Shown piece after piece: positions 1 to 9,669 of a stretch of DNA of 43,971 bases. The first letter of the stretch is position 1, and the number at the start of each line of letters is the position of its first letter. Position numbers and translations under genes: made by a program. Under the pieces are notes generated by a model. That model did not search any database. It saw nothing but the letters and a program-made list of their open reading frames with translations, and had not been told where the DNA came from. The DNA lies in the NCBI GenBank assembly GCA_029561735.1, contig JAKQWZ010000064.1:67583-111553 (forward strand), given 5' to 3'. The DNA comes from Candidatus Omnitrophota bacterium. Lineage in GTDB: Bacteria; Omnitrophota; Gorgyraeia; Gygaellales; Profunditerraquicolaceae.

Positions 1-1292
1 CTGCGGTTCTCAACTGCCCGGAATACCGAACCTTGAAGATGCTGGAACGGGCTGGAAGTATCTTTAAACCAGGCATCATTGGTCATATTCACTAAAAAAC
101 CGGCTCCGGCATTGACAAATCCGCGCGAAATATCAGGAAACATATCTTCAAAACAAATCAAAACCGAAAATTTTGCGTCTTTGACCTTAAATACAGTATA
201 ATCTTTGCCTGCGGAAAAATCACCTATAGGCACAATGGTCTCTAAGAATGTAAACGTATTTCTTAAGGGAATAAATTCCCCGAAAGGCACAAGATGTAAC
301 TTATCGTACTGCCGGATAGAACTTTCTCTGGGAGCAATTAACAGTGCGCTATTATAGAAATTCCCGCCCCTTAAAGTCACCGCTCCGAATAACAAAGGTA
401 TCCTGTTTTCTTTAACCGAATGTTTTATTTTTTCCAGGACATCCGGAGATTGTTCCAGGACTGCCGGCATAGTCGCCTCAGGCATAATAATCAAATCCGG
501 ATTCTCCTTAGCTGCGTGCCCGGCAATATCCAGATATTTATCAATTATATAATCTTTGGCTGCGGGGTCCCATTTAAGTTCCTGTGGAATATTACCTTGG
601 ACTACAGAGGCTTTAAGAGGCGGTGTCCGAGGGGCAAGGGGCAATGGGCAATAAAGGCAAAAATAACCATAAACTAAAACCCCTGCTAAACATACAACCG
701 GCAACCAGCATTTTCTTACTATGTTTGCAAGTTGCAAGTTGCAACTTGCAACTTGATATACCGCTACGTTGGCCATCATCACTACAAATGACACTCCCCA
801 CGCCCCGGTAATATCAGCAATCTGAATAACCGGCAAATTTGTTGACTGAGAATATCCCAGTAACGCCCAGGGAAATCCGGTCATCAGATACGAGCGGATA
901 TATTCCAGAATAACCCAGATAGATGAAATATAGAGCGGCGCGAATGGCCGGGGGGGAATAGATAAGGACGATACTATAGTGCCGAATAAGCCGAAATATA
1001 AAGCCAGATAAAGCGACATTAGAAACATGCCAATCAATGTCACATGCATCAGCCAATAAATCGTCCCCAGCCAGAATATCAGGCCGGTAAAATATGCAAG
1101 AAGGAATGCCTGCGTCTTGGATTTATTTTGGAGTGCAAAAAATAAAGGTACAAATCCAAACCAGGCAAAAACCCAAAGGTTTATCCTTAAAAAAGGAAAA
1201 GATAATAAAACTCCGGAAAAGGCACAAAGCAACAAATCTTTAAAGACTGGCGACTGGCGACTGGCGACTGGCGACTTTATTTGCCGCAGCAT
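1..1292 (-). CDS. lnt: Apolipoprotein N-acyltransferase (C-terminus cut by window edge)
   Basis: Lnt transfers an acyl chain to the N-terminal cysteine of lipoproteins in the inner membrane. I translated this frame by hand, because the ORF track missed it (it has no stop inside the window). It is open from ATG 1292 to base 1, about 430 codons of roughly 500 expected. Hydrophobic N-terminal segments come first, then the nitrilase domain with PEAT (catalytic Glu), [14 protein letters not shown] (Lys) and ICFEDMFPD (Cys). The ATG lies inside the last codons of secA, overlapping by 16 bases. Codons 7-16 are written by a 7-base tandem repeat, and two more repeats are read in frame in the middle of the protein. 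A TTG after the first repeat is an alternative start. Identity is secure; the exact start is less so. Confidence 0.9.
   Translation of the reverse strand, partial: MLRQIKSPVASRQSPVFKDLLLCAFSGVLLSFPFLRINLWVFAWFGFVPLFFALQNKSKTQAFLLAYFTGLIFWLGTIYWLMHVTLIGMFLMSLYLALYFGLFGTIVSSLSIPPRPFAPLYISSIWVILEYIRSYLMTGFPWALLGYSQSTNLPVIQIADITGAWGVSFVVMMANVAVYQVASCNLQLANIVRKCWLPVVCLAGVLVYGYFCLYCPLPLAPRTPPLKASVVQGNIPQELKWDPAAKDYIIDKYLDIAGHAAKENPDLIIMPEATMPAVLEQSPDVLEKIKHSVKENRIPLLFGAVTLRGGNFYNSALLIAPRESSIRQYDKLHLVPFGEFIPLRNTFTFLETIVPIGDFSAGKDYTVFKVKDAKFSVLICFEDMFPDISRGFVNAGAGFLVNMTNDAWFKDTSSPFQHLQGSVFRAVENR
631..660. repeat. Short GGGGCAA-type repeat inside lnt
   Basis: Two copies of GGGGCAA are followed by degenerate units (TGGGCAATAAAGGCAA). 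The block lies in the lnt frame and reads as part of [14 protein letters not shown], just before the nitrilase domain. Confidence 0.6.
728..755. repeat. Perfect 28-bp palindrome of period-7 units inside lnt
   Basis: The block has two TTGCAAG units and two TTGCAAC units, and is its own reverse complement over 28 bases. It is read through in frame in lnt as VASCNLQLA, near the last membrane segment before the nitrilase domain. Confidence 0.8.
1245..1276. repeat. GACTGGC tandem repeat, 4.6 copies, at the secA-lnt junction
   Basis: Four exact GACTGGC units plus GACT lie directly after the secA stop codon. On the minus strand they encode the N-terminal [10 protein letters not shown] of Lnt. Confidence 0.9.
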
Positions 1293-4213
1293 TTTTTGTA
1301 TTTTTTTCCTGAACCGCAAGGGCAGGAATCGTTTCTGCCCACCTTGGGTCCGGCGTGGGCCTGGGCAACAGGAGTTGATTCATCATTTGCCTGCGGCATA
1401 TCCGCAAGGCCTGCTTCTTCCTGCACAACAGGAGCATTTCCGAATTGCTCCACCTCGTTGTGGACTAAATTCTTGGAAACTTCGCTAAAGACCCCTTTTA
1501 CTCTTTCAGGCCTGGCAGGCTGCATCTTATAGGCGGTCTCAACAACTTCTCTCTCTATGCTGTACATCATATCGCTGAACATCTGAAACCCTTCACGCTT
1601 ATATTCTACCAAAGGATCCCTCTGCCCGTAAGCGCGCAGCCCTATGCCTTCGCGCAGATTATCCATAGAATAAAGATGTTCTTTCCATTTGCTGTCAATT
1701 ATCTGCAGGAACGCGGCATGCTCTAAAAAACGCATCAGGTCTTTACCCACTGCTGACTCTTTGGCTTCATAGGCTTTTATCATTGCTTCTGAAACCGCTG
1801 CGATAGTAGCCTCTTTATCTACTTCATCAATTAATTCCGCCGCGACCTCTACGCCAAAGGCCAGTTTAAACGCATTAATTAGCCCGGCTTTATCTAATTC
1901 TGCCCCTTTGGAAATATCTACATAATAACCCGAAACTATATCGGTAATCGTTGCCCCGGCAAATTCCATGATTTCTTCTCTTAAAGATACACCCTCAAGG
2001 ATCTCCCTGCGGCGGGCATAAATGACTTCCCTCTGCTTATTCATGACATTATCATATTCAAGAAGTTGTTTTCTTATTTCAAAATTATGCTGTTCCACGC
2101 GCTTCTGGGCTATCTCTATTGACCGGGTGACCCAGGGATGTTCAATAACCTGCCCTTCTTCCAATCCTAATTTATCCATCAGGGTGATCAATTTATTTGA
2201 ACCAAAAAGCCGCATCAGGTTATCTTCCAGAGAGACACTGAATCTTGATGACCCCGGATCCCCCTGCCTGCCGCAGCGGCCGCGCAACTGATTATCTATA
2301 CGCCGGGCATCGTGGCGCTCTGTGCCTAAAACATGCAAGCCTCCGCAGGCAACCACCTTATTATGCTCTTCCTGCGCTTCTTTCTTATATTGATCAAGAA
2401 TCGCTTTATACTCCTCTGCAAAATTCGGGTCATCGGATTTTATTTTTTGTTTGGCAATGCTGCGCGCCACAAATTCCGGGTTGCCTCCTAAAATAATGTC
2501 TGTTCCCCTGCCGGCCATGTTAGTGGCGATAGTCACTGCCTTGTATCTTCCGGCCTGAGCAATTATCTGGGCTTCTGTCTCGTGATATTTTGCGTTAAGC
2601 ACCTGATGCTGTATGCCGCGCCTTTTAAGCATCTCGGAAAGCAGCTCTGATTTTTCAATAGAGATAGTGCCCACCAGAACCGGAGTGCCTGTCTTATATA
2701 ATTCGGCTATTTCTTCCACAACCGCATTGAATTTTTCTTTTTCCGTCTTATAAATGCGGTCGGAATAATTATTTCTGACCAACGGCCGGTTCGTAGGCAC
2801 TACCACCACATCAAGCTGATAGATAGCCTTAAATTCATTGGCTTCGGTAAAAGCGGTTCCGGTCATTCCGGACAATTTTTCATACATCCTGAAATAATTC
2901 TGGAACGTCACAGTGGCTAAAGTCTGGTTTTCGCGCTCAATCTTTAACCCTTCCTTGGCCTCCACTGCCTGATGCAGGCCGTCAGACCAGCGCCTGCCCG
3001 GCATAAGCCTGCCGGTAAATTCATCAACAATCAGGACCTGGCCTTCTTTAACCACATATTCTACGTCTTTACGGTAAAGATTATGAGCCCTGAGCGCCTG
3101 CAATACATGGTGGCGCCATTCCATAGTCTCCAAATCATGGAGATTGGCGATATTAAGCATGGCACAGACTTTGGCCTCTCCCTGCTCAGTCAGGCTGGCA
3201 GTATGCGCTTTTTCATCAATCATATAATCAAACCCTAGAGAAAGGTCAACGCCCTTGAACTTAGCATCAATTTCATCTTTTTCCAGGATGACCCGGCCTT
3301 TTAATTTGGGGACTATCTTATCAACAATATAGTATTTTTCCGTGGATTCTTCAGCCGGCCCGGAAATTATCAGCGGCGTGCGCGCCTCGTCAATCAAAAT
3401 AGAATCAACCTCATCAACAATAGCATAATAAAAAGGCCTCTGCACCATATCGGCGACGGAATATTTCATATTGTCGCGCAGGTAGTCAAAACCGAATTCG
3501 TTATTTGTGCCGTAGGTTATATCACAGCCGTAGGAATGCCTTCTCTGCTCATCGGACAAGTCATGCTGAATAACCCCTACGCTCAAACCCAGAAATTCAT
3601 AAATCGGCCCCATCCATTCCCGGTCTCTCCTTGCCAGGTAATCGTTGACAGTCACTACGTGTACGCCTTTGCCCAACAGCGCATTTAAATAAGCCGGCAA
3701 AGTAGCCACAAGGGTTTTGCCTTCTCCGGTGGCCATTTCCGCAATTCTGCCCTCATGTAAAACCATACCCCCGGCCAACTGTACGTCAAAATGCCTTAAG
3801 CCTATGGTACGCTTTGATACCTCCCGCACAACAGCAAACGCTTCAGGCAGGATCTCTTCAAACACCTTATTGCGCGTATCCCTTAACCTTCCTTTTACCT
3901 TGGCTTTTTCTTCAGGAATAGCTACGGCAAAGAGTTCTTCTTCTATCTGGGCGATCTGGGGAGCCAGCTCTTTTGAGCGGGCGGCAATTTTCTGCCTGAA
4001 CTCACCGGTTTTACTTTTTAACTGCCCGTCGCTAAGCGCGCTTATTTTGGGCTCGAGCAGATTTATCTGATTGACTACGCGGGCCAGCTCAACGATCTTG
4101 CTTTGCGAGGGGGCCGGCATATCCTGATGCAGAGTAATATGTAAATCCGGAAAACGCGAACTGATCGCATTCTGCCTGTTGCTTAAAATAGCCTTTTTAA
4201 TTGCTCCGAACAT
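1277..4213 (-). CDS. secA: Protein translocase subunit SecA
   Basis: SecA is the ATPase motor that drives preproteins through SecYEG. The Walker A region is [14 protein letters not shown] (around residue 160) and the Walker B/DEAD region is [16 protein letters not shown] (around 265). Helicase-type motifs such as [12 protein letters not shown] follow. The C-terminal zinc-binding SEC-C motif is [13 protein letters not shown]. At 978 aa it is somewhat longer than the usual ~900. About 25 extra residues precede the expected N-terminus (the family-like part begins near [12 protein letters not shown]), so a later start is possible. It follows prfB by 2 bases and overlaps the start of lnt, so the genes are co-transcribed. 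Confidence 0.98.
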   Translation of the reverse strand: MFGAIKKAILSNRQNAISSRFPDLHITLHQDMPAPSQSKIVELARVVNQINLLEPKISALSDGQLKSKTGEFRQKIAARSKELAPQIAQIEEELFAVAIPEEKAKVKGRLRDTRNKVFEEILPEAFAVVREVSKRTIGLRHFDVQLAGGMVLHEGRIAEMATGEGKTLVATLPAYLNALLGKGVHVVTVNDYLARRDREWMGPIYEFLGLSVGVIQHDLSDEQRRHSYGCDITYGTNNEFGFDYLRDNMKYSVADMVQRPFYYAIVDEVDSILIDEARTPLIISGPAEESTEKYYIVDKIVPKLKGRVILEKDEIDAKFKGVDLSLGFDYMIDEKAHTASLTEQGEAKVCAMLNIANLHDLETMEWRHHVLQALRAHNLYRKDVEYVVKEGQVLIVDEFTGRLMPGRRWSDGLHQAVEAKEGLKIERENQTLATVTFQNYFRMYEKLSGMTGTAFTEANEFKAIYQLDVVVVPTNRPLVRNNYSDRIYKTEKEKFNAVVEEIAELYKTGTPVLVGTISIEKSELLSEMLKRRGIQHQVLNAKYHETEAQIIAQAGRYKAVTIATNMAGRGTDIILGGNPEFVARSIAKQKIKSDDPNFAEEYKAILDQYKKEAQEEHNKVVACGGLHVLGTERHDARRIDNQLRGRCGRQGDPGSSRFSVSLEDNLMRLFGSNKLITLMDKLGLEEGQVIEHPWVTRSIEIAQKRVEQHNFEIRKQLLEYDNVMNKQREVIYARRREILEGVSLREEIMEFAGATITDIVSGYYVDISKGAELDKAGLINAFKLAFGVEVAAELIDEVDKEATIAAVSEAMIKAYEAKESAVGKDLMRFLEHAAFLQIIDSKWKEHLYSMDNLREGIGLRAYGQRDPLVEYKREGFQMFSDMMYSIEREVVETAYKMQPARPERVKGVFSEVSKNLVHNEVEQFGNAPVVQEEAGLADMPQANDESTPVAQAHAGPKVGRNDSCPCGSGKKYKKCCGK

Positions 4214-4215
4214 AT

Positions 4216-5332
4216 CTACCTTTTCCCTGCTGTTTTATTTGCCTGTGATTTAAGGTACACTTCAATAAAATCGTCTATTTTGCCGTCTAAAACACGGGTG
4301 GCATCTCCTGTTTCATGAGCTGTGCGGTGGTCTTTAACCAGATTATACGGATGCAGGACATAGGAACGAATCTGGCTGCCCCATTCAATCTTTTTCTTAT
4401 CGCCGTCATACTGCTTAGAGAGTTCTTCTTCTTTTTTACGCAATTCTAATTCGTAAATGCGCGATTTTAAAATCTTAAGCGCGGTATCTTTATTCTGGTG
4501 CTGAGAGCGTTCATTCTGGCACTGGGCCACTATACCCGTAGGAATATGCGTAATGCGCACTGCTGAATCCGTGGTATTTACGCTCTGGCCTCCTGCGCCT
4601 TTAGACCGGTACACATCCACACGCAGATCCTTTTCATCAAGTTTAATATCAGCATCTTCTTCGATCTGCGGAATGACGTCTACGGACGCAAACGAAGTAT
4701 GCCTGCGTTTGTTGGCGTCAAAAGGCGAGATGCGCACCAAGCGGTGTACTCCTCGTTCAGCCTTAAGATAACCATAGGCGTATTCGCCTTCAATTAAGGC
4801 TGTAACATTTTTTATTCCTGCTTCTTCACCGAAAAGCACATCTAAAATCTTAACGTTGAATCCGTGCATGTCAGCCCAATGCTGATACATACGCAAAAGC
4901 ATTTGCACCCAATCGCAGGATTCGGTTCCGCCGGCGCCGGCATTGATGCTTAGAATAGCCGGGCATTCGTCAAATTTTGCGCCAAGTAAAACTTTAAATT
5001 CAAGCTTTTCTAATTCAATTTCCAGTTCAGATAGGTTCTTCAGGGAATTGCGCAGCAGTTCTTCGTCGCCTGAATTTAAAATAGCGCTTAATTCCAGCAA
5101 TTCATTATACCTGGCAAAGCTCATTTGCCAGGGCTCGGTAATTGATTTTAAGTGTTTTAATTGTTTGACGACTTTCGTGGATTCTTCCGCAGCATCCCAG
5201 AAACCCGGCAGAGACATATTGTTATTAAGTTCCTGAATAAGCTTGTTTCTGTTATCGATGTCAAAGATAACCTCGTAACTGTTCGAGGCGTATGCGGACA
5301 TTCTCCAGTTTCGTTCTGATCTCTTCTAACAT
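4216..5332 (-). CDS. prfB: Peptide chain release factor 2 with programmed +1 frameshift
   Basis: RF2 ends translation at UGA and UAA. The tracked ORF (361 aa) has a false start. The true gene begins at ATG 5332 after GGGGAT and reads [23 protein letters not shown], then meets an in-frame TGA as codon 24 within CTT TGA C. A +1 shift there joins it to [12 protein letters not shown], giving 371 aa. The GGQ peptidyl-hydrolysis motif is present in [20 protein letters not shown] stop-recognition tripeptide was not located by eye. Expression should be autoregulated: low RF2 slows UGA reading and favours the shift. The ribosome-binding site lies inside the end of pilT, and secA follows after 2 bases. 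Confidence 0.96.
5261..5275 (-). promoter_or_regulatory. prfB +1 frameshift site
   Basis: The minus strand reads CGAGGTTATCTTTGAC. It has an internal Shine-Dalgarno-like GAGG, the slippery CTT and the stop TGA followed by C, which matches the conserved RF2 recoding site. Confidence 0.92.
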
Positions 5333-5339
5333 AAATTTT

Positions 5340-6413
5340 TTATCCCCTTCTAATGCCCCGCAAAGCCAGGGCAAACTCATCTTTATCGTCGGAGAAATTC
5401 AAGGCTTCTTCCTCGGTAATTTTACCTTCTTTAAGCAGCTTTATCAGGGACTGATTAAAAGACTGCATGCCGAAAACAGCGCCTTCTTCAATGAACTTCT
5501 GTATCTCCCAGCTCTTGCCTTCTCTGATCAACCTGCTTATAGTCGGAGTCAGAAGCATGACTTCTTCCGCCGGTATTCTGCCTGCGCCTTCTTTGCGGGG
5601 CAAGAGCCTCAATGAAATCACCCCTTTTAATAAATAAGAAAGCTGGACACGCAGCTGTTGATGTTGATGCGGCGGAAAAAGATTTATTATCCTCTCTACG
5701 GTTTGCGCGGCATTTACCGTATGCAATGTGCTCAAAACCAGGACGCCGGTTTCTGCGGCGGTAAGAGCGGCGGTCATGGTCTCCGTATCCCTGATATTGC
5801 CTATATAAATAACATCCGGGCTCTGCAAAGTGAACGAACGCAGCGCCGTAGAATAACTGGAAACGTCCAGCCCCAGTTCCCTCTGATTGATAACTGACTG
5901 CTTGTCTTTAAAAGTAAATTCTATCGGCTCTTCAACGGTAAGCACATGCTTGGAAGCATTATTGTTGATATACTCTATCATGCTGGCTATGGTGGTGGAT
6001 TTTCCGCTTCCTGCAGAACCGGTCAGAAGCACAAGGCCTCTTGGCTCCAGGCACAGCTTTTTAAGGGTATCAGCAGGCAGATTCAACTCATCAAATGAAG
6101 AAAAATAATTACGCACATTTCTTATAACAATGGACGGCCAGTTGCGCTGCATAAACACGCTGACGCGGAAACGCTGGTTGAATTCTTCCAGGTAAAGGGC
6201 AAAGTCAATGTCCATAGACTTCTTTAACTCCTCCCTTTGTTCGGCAGTGGTGATCTCCTCGGTTGCCTTAACTACATCATCAAGGCTGAGCTCGCCGTCT
6301 CCTCTGGTTACAATCTTGCCGTCTAACCTTAATCGCGCCGGGCCGCCTGCACGATAAAAAAGATCTGAAGCCTGAGTATCAACCATCTCTTTAATTAATT
6401 GTTTTATATTCAT
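5340..6413 (-). CDS. pilT: PilT-like twitching/retraction ATPase with altered Walker B
   Basis: Hexameric GspE-superfamily ATPase of the PilT branch, which normally powers type IV pilus retraction. I chose ATG 6413 (MNIKQLIKEM, 357 aa) because a GAGG motif precedes it; the tracked ORF has 17 extra residues. Walker A is GSAGSGKSTT and the Asp box is TVEEPIEF. The Walker B region is DVIYIGNIRDTET, where PilT and PilU normally have GE(M/I)RD; the usual glutamate is Asn here. The His box STLHTVNAAQTVERII is intact. It sits between ogt and prfB, away from the T2SS genes. The Asn may mean weak or no ATP hydrolysis, perhaps as a partner of another PilT; this is inference. Confidence 0.88.
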   Translation of the reverse strand: MNIKQLIKEMVDTQASDLFYRAGGPARLRLDGKIVTRGDGELSLDDVVKATEEITTAEQREELKKSMDIDFALYLEEFNQRFRVSVFMQRNWPSIVIRNVRNYFSSFDELNLPADTLKKLCLEPRGLVLLTGSAGSGKSTTIASMIEYINNNASKHVLTVEEPIEFTFKDKQSVINQRELGLDVSSYSTALRSFTLQSPDVIYIGNIRDTETMTAALTAAETGVLVLSTLHTVNAAQTVERIINLFPPHQHQQLRVQLSYLLKGVISLRLLPRKEGAGRIPAEEVMLLTPTISRLIREGKSWEIQKFIEEGAVFGMQSFNQSLIKLLKEGKITEEEALNFSDDKDEFALALRGIRRG

Positions 6414-6478
6414 ATTTACCTCGTTATTAGTGCTGCCGCGGCCATCAAACAACCGGATAGCCATGATTAAAGTATAAT

Positions 6479-6754
6479 TTAGTATATCACGAACTTGGCA
6501 ATTTGTCTTTCAAGTTCTATCAATTTCTTTTTAGCCGCCGGGCCGCCTGCGGAATATCCCCCAATCCGGCCGCTTGATTTTATTACCCTGTGGCATGGTA
6601 TGATCAAAGGGTACGGATTTCTTTTCAGTACCTGCCCGACTGCCCGGAATGCTTTGGGCTTATTGCATTTCCTAGCCACCCATTTATAGGTGCGTACCTG
6701 GCCAAGGGGTATGCTTAAAGTTGCCTTGTAGACCTTCTTAGTAAAATCAGTCAT
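6479..6754 (-). CDS. ogt: Methylated-DNA--cysteine S-methyltransferase, single-domain form
   Basis: Removes alkyl groups from O6-alkylguanine by suicide transfer to a cysteine. This 91-aa protein is only the C-terminal DNA-binding and active-site domain. IPLGQVRTYKWVA is the helix-turn-helix part, and IPCHRVIKSSGRIGGYSAG has the acceptor Cys in PCHRV. Alkyltransferase-like proteins have Trp at that position, so the enzyme is probably active. The N-terminal domain of Ada or MGMT is absent. It overlaps the end of uvrC by 4 bases, so two DNA-repair genes are translationally coupled. Confidence 0.88.
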   Translation of the reverse strand: MTDFTKKVYKATLSIPLGQVRTYKWVARKCNKPKAFRAVGQVLKRNPYPLIIPCHRVIKSSGRIGGYSAGGPAAKKKLIELERQIAKFVIY

Positions 6755-8010
6755 TTTCCTATGATTTTTTTCTTGCGCAATAAATGATGGTATTTTAGCG
6801 CAAACCGGTGAGCTTCATCCCTCACCCTTCTGATAAGATTAAGCGCCGGAGAATCTATCCGGGCTTTTAGAGGCCCGGCTTTATCCGGAATGAATATCTG
6901 CTCTTTTTCTTTAGCAATAGATATAACTGCGGTATCCAGGCCCAAGGCATCTAAAATCTGTTTACCTGCGCCAAGATGGCCTTTTCCTCCGTCTATCAAT
7001 ATGAGGTCAGGCAAAGCCCTGCCCTCATTCTTTAGCCTTGAGTAACGCCTTGAGATAACTTCGCGCAGCATGGCATAATCATCTATGCCGCACCCGGATT
7101 TTATCCGGAACCGCCGGTAATTATCCTTATCCGGCAGGCCGTTATAAAAGCTGACCATTGACCCGGTTGCCTGCCTGCCTGAAATATTTGAAATGTCAAA
7201 ACCTTCAATCCTTTCAGGGATTTTTTTTAATTTAAGCAGTAATTTAAGGTCTTCAAGCTCATTCAGGCCGGTAGAATGTATTCGCCCCTGCGCAAAGATG
7301 CTTAGAGCATTTATTTGATCGCGCAGGCGGGCTGCCTCTTCAAATTTTTTTTCCGTTGAAAATTGCCGCATCTTCCCGGACAGTTTATGCAAAAGTTCTT
7401 CATAGCGGGAAGATAGAAACAGCTTTATTTGCTCTATTGTGTCATTATAATCTTTTTTGCTTATCCTTGCCTCGCAAGGCCCGGGGCAAAGTTTCAACCG
7501 GTAATAAAGGCAGGCTTTTTTAGGCATTATTCTGCAGGAACGGAAACCGAATATCCTGCGCATAGCTTTAAGCGCCTGGCGTAAATCCGCCGCGCTGGTA
7601 TACGGTCCGTAATAGGATGCCTTGCCTTTTTTGGAATATTTCTTGCGGCAAACCGAAACTATTGGAAAATCTTCCCTGCTGATGCCAACCAGAGGAAAAG
7701 ATTTATCGTCTTTCAAGCTGATATTGTAATGCGGCTGCTTTTCTTTAATCAAGGCCGATTCCAGCAGCTGCGCCTGCGCTTCCGAAGGGGTAACTATATA
7801 CTCTATATCCTCCGTCCTTGAGATAAGCGCCTGGGTCTTATCCGAAAGAAGCCGGCTAAAGTATGAATTAACCCTTTTCTTTAAACACTTGGCTTTCCCG
7901 ACATAAATTATATTGCCGCGGTCATCTTTAAATAAATATACTCCGGCGCAAACCGGTAATTCCCGCACTTTTTGTTTTAAGATATTTTTCTTTTTGTCAA
8001 CCAGGCCCAT
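6751..8010 (-). CDS. uvrC: UvrC-type excinuclease subunit lacking the C-terminal HhH domain
   Basis: UvrC makes both incisions in nucleotide excision repair. The N-terminal GIY-YIG nuclease reads GVYLFKDDRGNIIYVGKAK. The UVR motif is EKKFEEAARLRDQINAL. The RNase H-like 3' half includes LILIDGGKGHLG and RRVRDEAHRFALKYH, so likely catalytic Asp and His are present. The protein ends right after this domain (KKKIIGK). It is 419 aa against the usual ~600 and lacks the tandem helix-hairpin-helix DNA-binding tail. I prefer ATG 8010 (MGLVDKKKN) over the tracked 8046; it overlaps murJ by 34 bases. Confidence 0.92.
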   Translation of the reverse strand: MGLVDKKKNILKQKVRELPVCAGVYLFKDDRGNIIYVGKAKCLKKRVNSYFSRLLSDKTQALISRTEDIEYIVTPSEAQAQLLESALIKEKQPHYNISLKDDKSFPLVGISREDFPIVSVCRKKYSKKGKASYYGPYTSAADLRQALKAMRRIFGFRSCRIMPKKACLYYRLKLCPGPCEARISKKDYNDTIEQIKLFLSSRYEELLHKLSGKMRQFSTEKKFEEAARLRDQINALSIFAQGRIHSTGLNELEDLKLLLKLKKIPERIEGFDISNISGRQATGSMVSFYNGLPDKDNYRRFRIKSGCGIDDYAMLREVISRRYSRLKNEGRALPDLILIDGGKGHLGAGKQILDALGLDTAVISIAKEKEQIFIPDKAGPLKARIDSPALNLIRRVRDEAHRFALKYHHLLRKKKIIGK

Positions 8011-9542
8011 AGCTCTTTTATCTCGCGAACCTTCAAAAATATACAAAGCGCAGCAAAAACTGCAACAGAAACTGCTAAAATAACAAACAAAGCGATAATC
8101 TGGGCGCCTTTACCGGAAGCTGTAAAGGCGTAATTACAATAAATCAACCAGCTAATCAAGCCCATGCATAAGCCGGATAAAGATATCCTTAAAAAAGAAG
8201 ACACAACTTCTTTAAAATCATACGGGCTTAGCCGCTTATTGAGCTTTATAAAAAGCAAAGCTGTCGTTACAATAGCCGATATAGAAGTAGCTAAGGCAAT
8301 CCCGGCGATCTTCAGCGGGAACATCAATACGGCATTTAGTATTACGTTTAAAACCAGCCCGACAAAAGCGATTTTTGCCGGCGTATAAGTATCCTTCAGC
8401 GCGAAAAAACACGACTGCAATATTTTGGACATACCGTATGCAACAAGCCCAAGGCTATAGAATTTCAATGCAGCAGAAGTATTTATTACAGAGTATGCAT
8501 CAAACCTTCCTCCGCCAAAAAGGGCCTGAATCAGCGGCCGGGAAAACAAAAAGAACATGACAGAACTCGGCAGGAGCACAAAGTATGTCGCACGCAGGCC
8601 GAAAGAAAGTGTTTGTTTAAGGCTATCATGGCCGGGTTCAAGCGCCTGATGCGATAATGTAGGCAATATCGCCTGCGATAGCGCCGTGGAAAAAACCCCT
8701 AAAGGGAACTGGATCAGCCGGTAAGAAAAATACAGTATAGCCACGCCGCCTTCTCCGACAATAAAGGCAAGTGAGCCGAATATGGTATCAACAAAATTAT
8801 TCAGCTGGTAAATCGAAGAACTGGCCAGGCGCGGCAGCAGGAGCCTGCCGATATGCCGTGCCCCGGGATGATCAAATCTTTTGAATAAGTTAAGCCTGAA
8901 ACCTTTTTTATATAAAACCGGCATCTGAATAGCTAATTGAAGCGCTCCTCCGGCCAATACCCCTGTGGCAAGCCCGGTGATCCCTTCCCCGAATATCATG
9001 GCAAATACTATAATTGAGATATTTAAAAGGCAGGGCGCAAAAGCCGGCACAGCAAAATGCTTCAGCGAATTTAGCAGGCCCATTGAATAAGCGGCCAGGC
9101 ATATCAGTAATAAATACGGAAATATTATTCTATTCAGGGCGATTGTAGCCTGTAATTTGGCCGGGTCAGCGATAAAACCGGGGGCTATCAAACGCACGAT
9201 TACCGGAGAAAATATTATGCCCAGAATCGTAATAGACGCCAGAATCACAAGCAGTAGGTTTAATACGACATTTGCCAGCTCCCAGAATTCTTTTTCCGTA
9301 TGCTTAACATGGTATTCGGTAAACACCGGCACAAATGCCGCATTTGCAGCGCCTTCTCCGAGAAGATCACGGAATAGATTCGGTATCCGGAACGCAATCA
9401 CAAAAGCCTGCGCATAGATATATACGCCGAAAATCCTGGCAATAACAACATCCCTGGCAAAACCGAGTATGCGGGAAATCAGCGTAGCAAAACCGATAAT
9501 ACCGGCGGATTTGGCGACTTGACGGTTAGAATGATTTTCCAT
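7977..9542 (-). CDS. murJ: Lipid II flippase MurJ (MviN)
   Basis: Moves the peptidoglycan precursor lipid II across the inner membrane. The N-terminus has the MurJ signature SRILGFARDVVIARIFG, with PNLFRDLLGEGAANAAFVPVF after it. Many hydrophobic helices follow across 521 aa, in the normal size range with about 14 membrane segments. It is the first gene of a minus-strand operon running through uvrC, ogt, pilT, prfB and secA to lnt. It is divergent from rpsT, with 127 bases between the two start codons. Confidence 0.96.
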   Translation of the reverse strand: MENHSNRQVAKSAGIIGFATLISRILGFARDVVIARIFGVYIYAQAFVIAFRIPNLFRDLLGEGAANAAFVPVFTEYHVKHTEKEFWELANVVLNLLLVILASITILGIIFSPVIVRLIAPGFIADPAKLQATIALNRIIFPYLLLICLAAYSMGLLNSLKHFAVPAFAPCLLNISIIVFAMIFGEGITGLATGVLAGGALQLAIQMPVLYKKGFRLNLFKRFDHPGARHIGRLLLPRLASSSIYQLNNFVDTIFGSLAFIVGEGGVAILYFSYRLIQFPLGVFSTALSQAILPTLSHQALEPGHDSLKQTLSFGLRATYFVLLPSSVMFFLFSRPLIQALFGGGRFDAYSVINTSAALKFYSLGLVAYGMSKILQSCFFALKDTYTPAKIAFVGLVLNVILNAVLMFPLKIAGIALATSISAIVTTALLFIKLNKRLSPYDFKEVVSSFLRISLSGLCMGLISWLIYCNYAFTASGKGAQIIALFVILAVSVAVFAALCIFLKVREIKELWAWLTKRKIS

Positions 9543-9551
9543 AATTGCCTG

Positions 9552-9579
9552 TTGACCCCACCCTTGTTTTGTGTATAAT
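9552..9579 (+). promoter_or_regulatory. Sigma70-type promoter of rpsT
   Basis: TTGACC, a 16-base spacer and TATAAT point toward rpsT. The predicted start is near 9586, giving a leader of about 84 bases. A consensus AAGGAG lies 5 bases before the rpsT ATG. Confidence 0.8.
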
Positions 9580-9609
9580 ATAACAGTAAATTAAGGGCAG
9601 GATTAAAAT

Positions 9610-9660
9610 ATGAATTTTTGTATTATAAATATAAAATTAACAATGCCCGCTAAATACTAA
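9610..9660 (+). CDS. Possible 16-residue leader ORF before rpsT
   Basis: ATG 9610 opens a 16-codon frame (MNFCIINIKLTMPAKY) whose stop overlaps the rpsT Shine-Dalgarno sequence. A weak AGGA precedes it. This arrangement would allow translational coupling, but AT-rich leaders often hold such frames by chance. Confidence 0.2.
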   Translation: MNFCIINIKLTMPAKY

Positions 9661-9669
9661 GGAGACCAA

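Noticed and set aside
613-1056. Small minus-strand ORFs suggesting a broken gene in the first kilobase
   Set aside because: They are shadows. The real lnt frame is open across the region and runs off the window edge.
1245-1276. CRISPR array
   Set aside because: The units are 7 bases long and directly joined, with no spacers or cas genes.
1117-1488. Plus-strand 123-aa ORF
   Set aside because: It is antisense to lnt and secA with a repeat-derived, low-complexity sequence and no family features.
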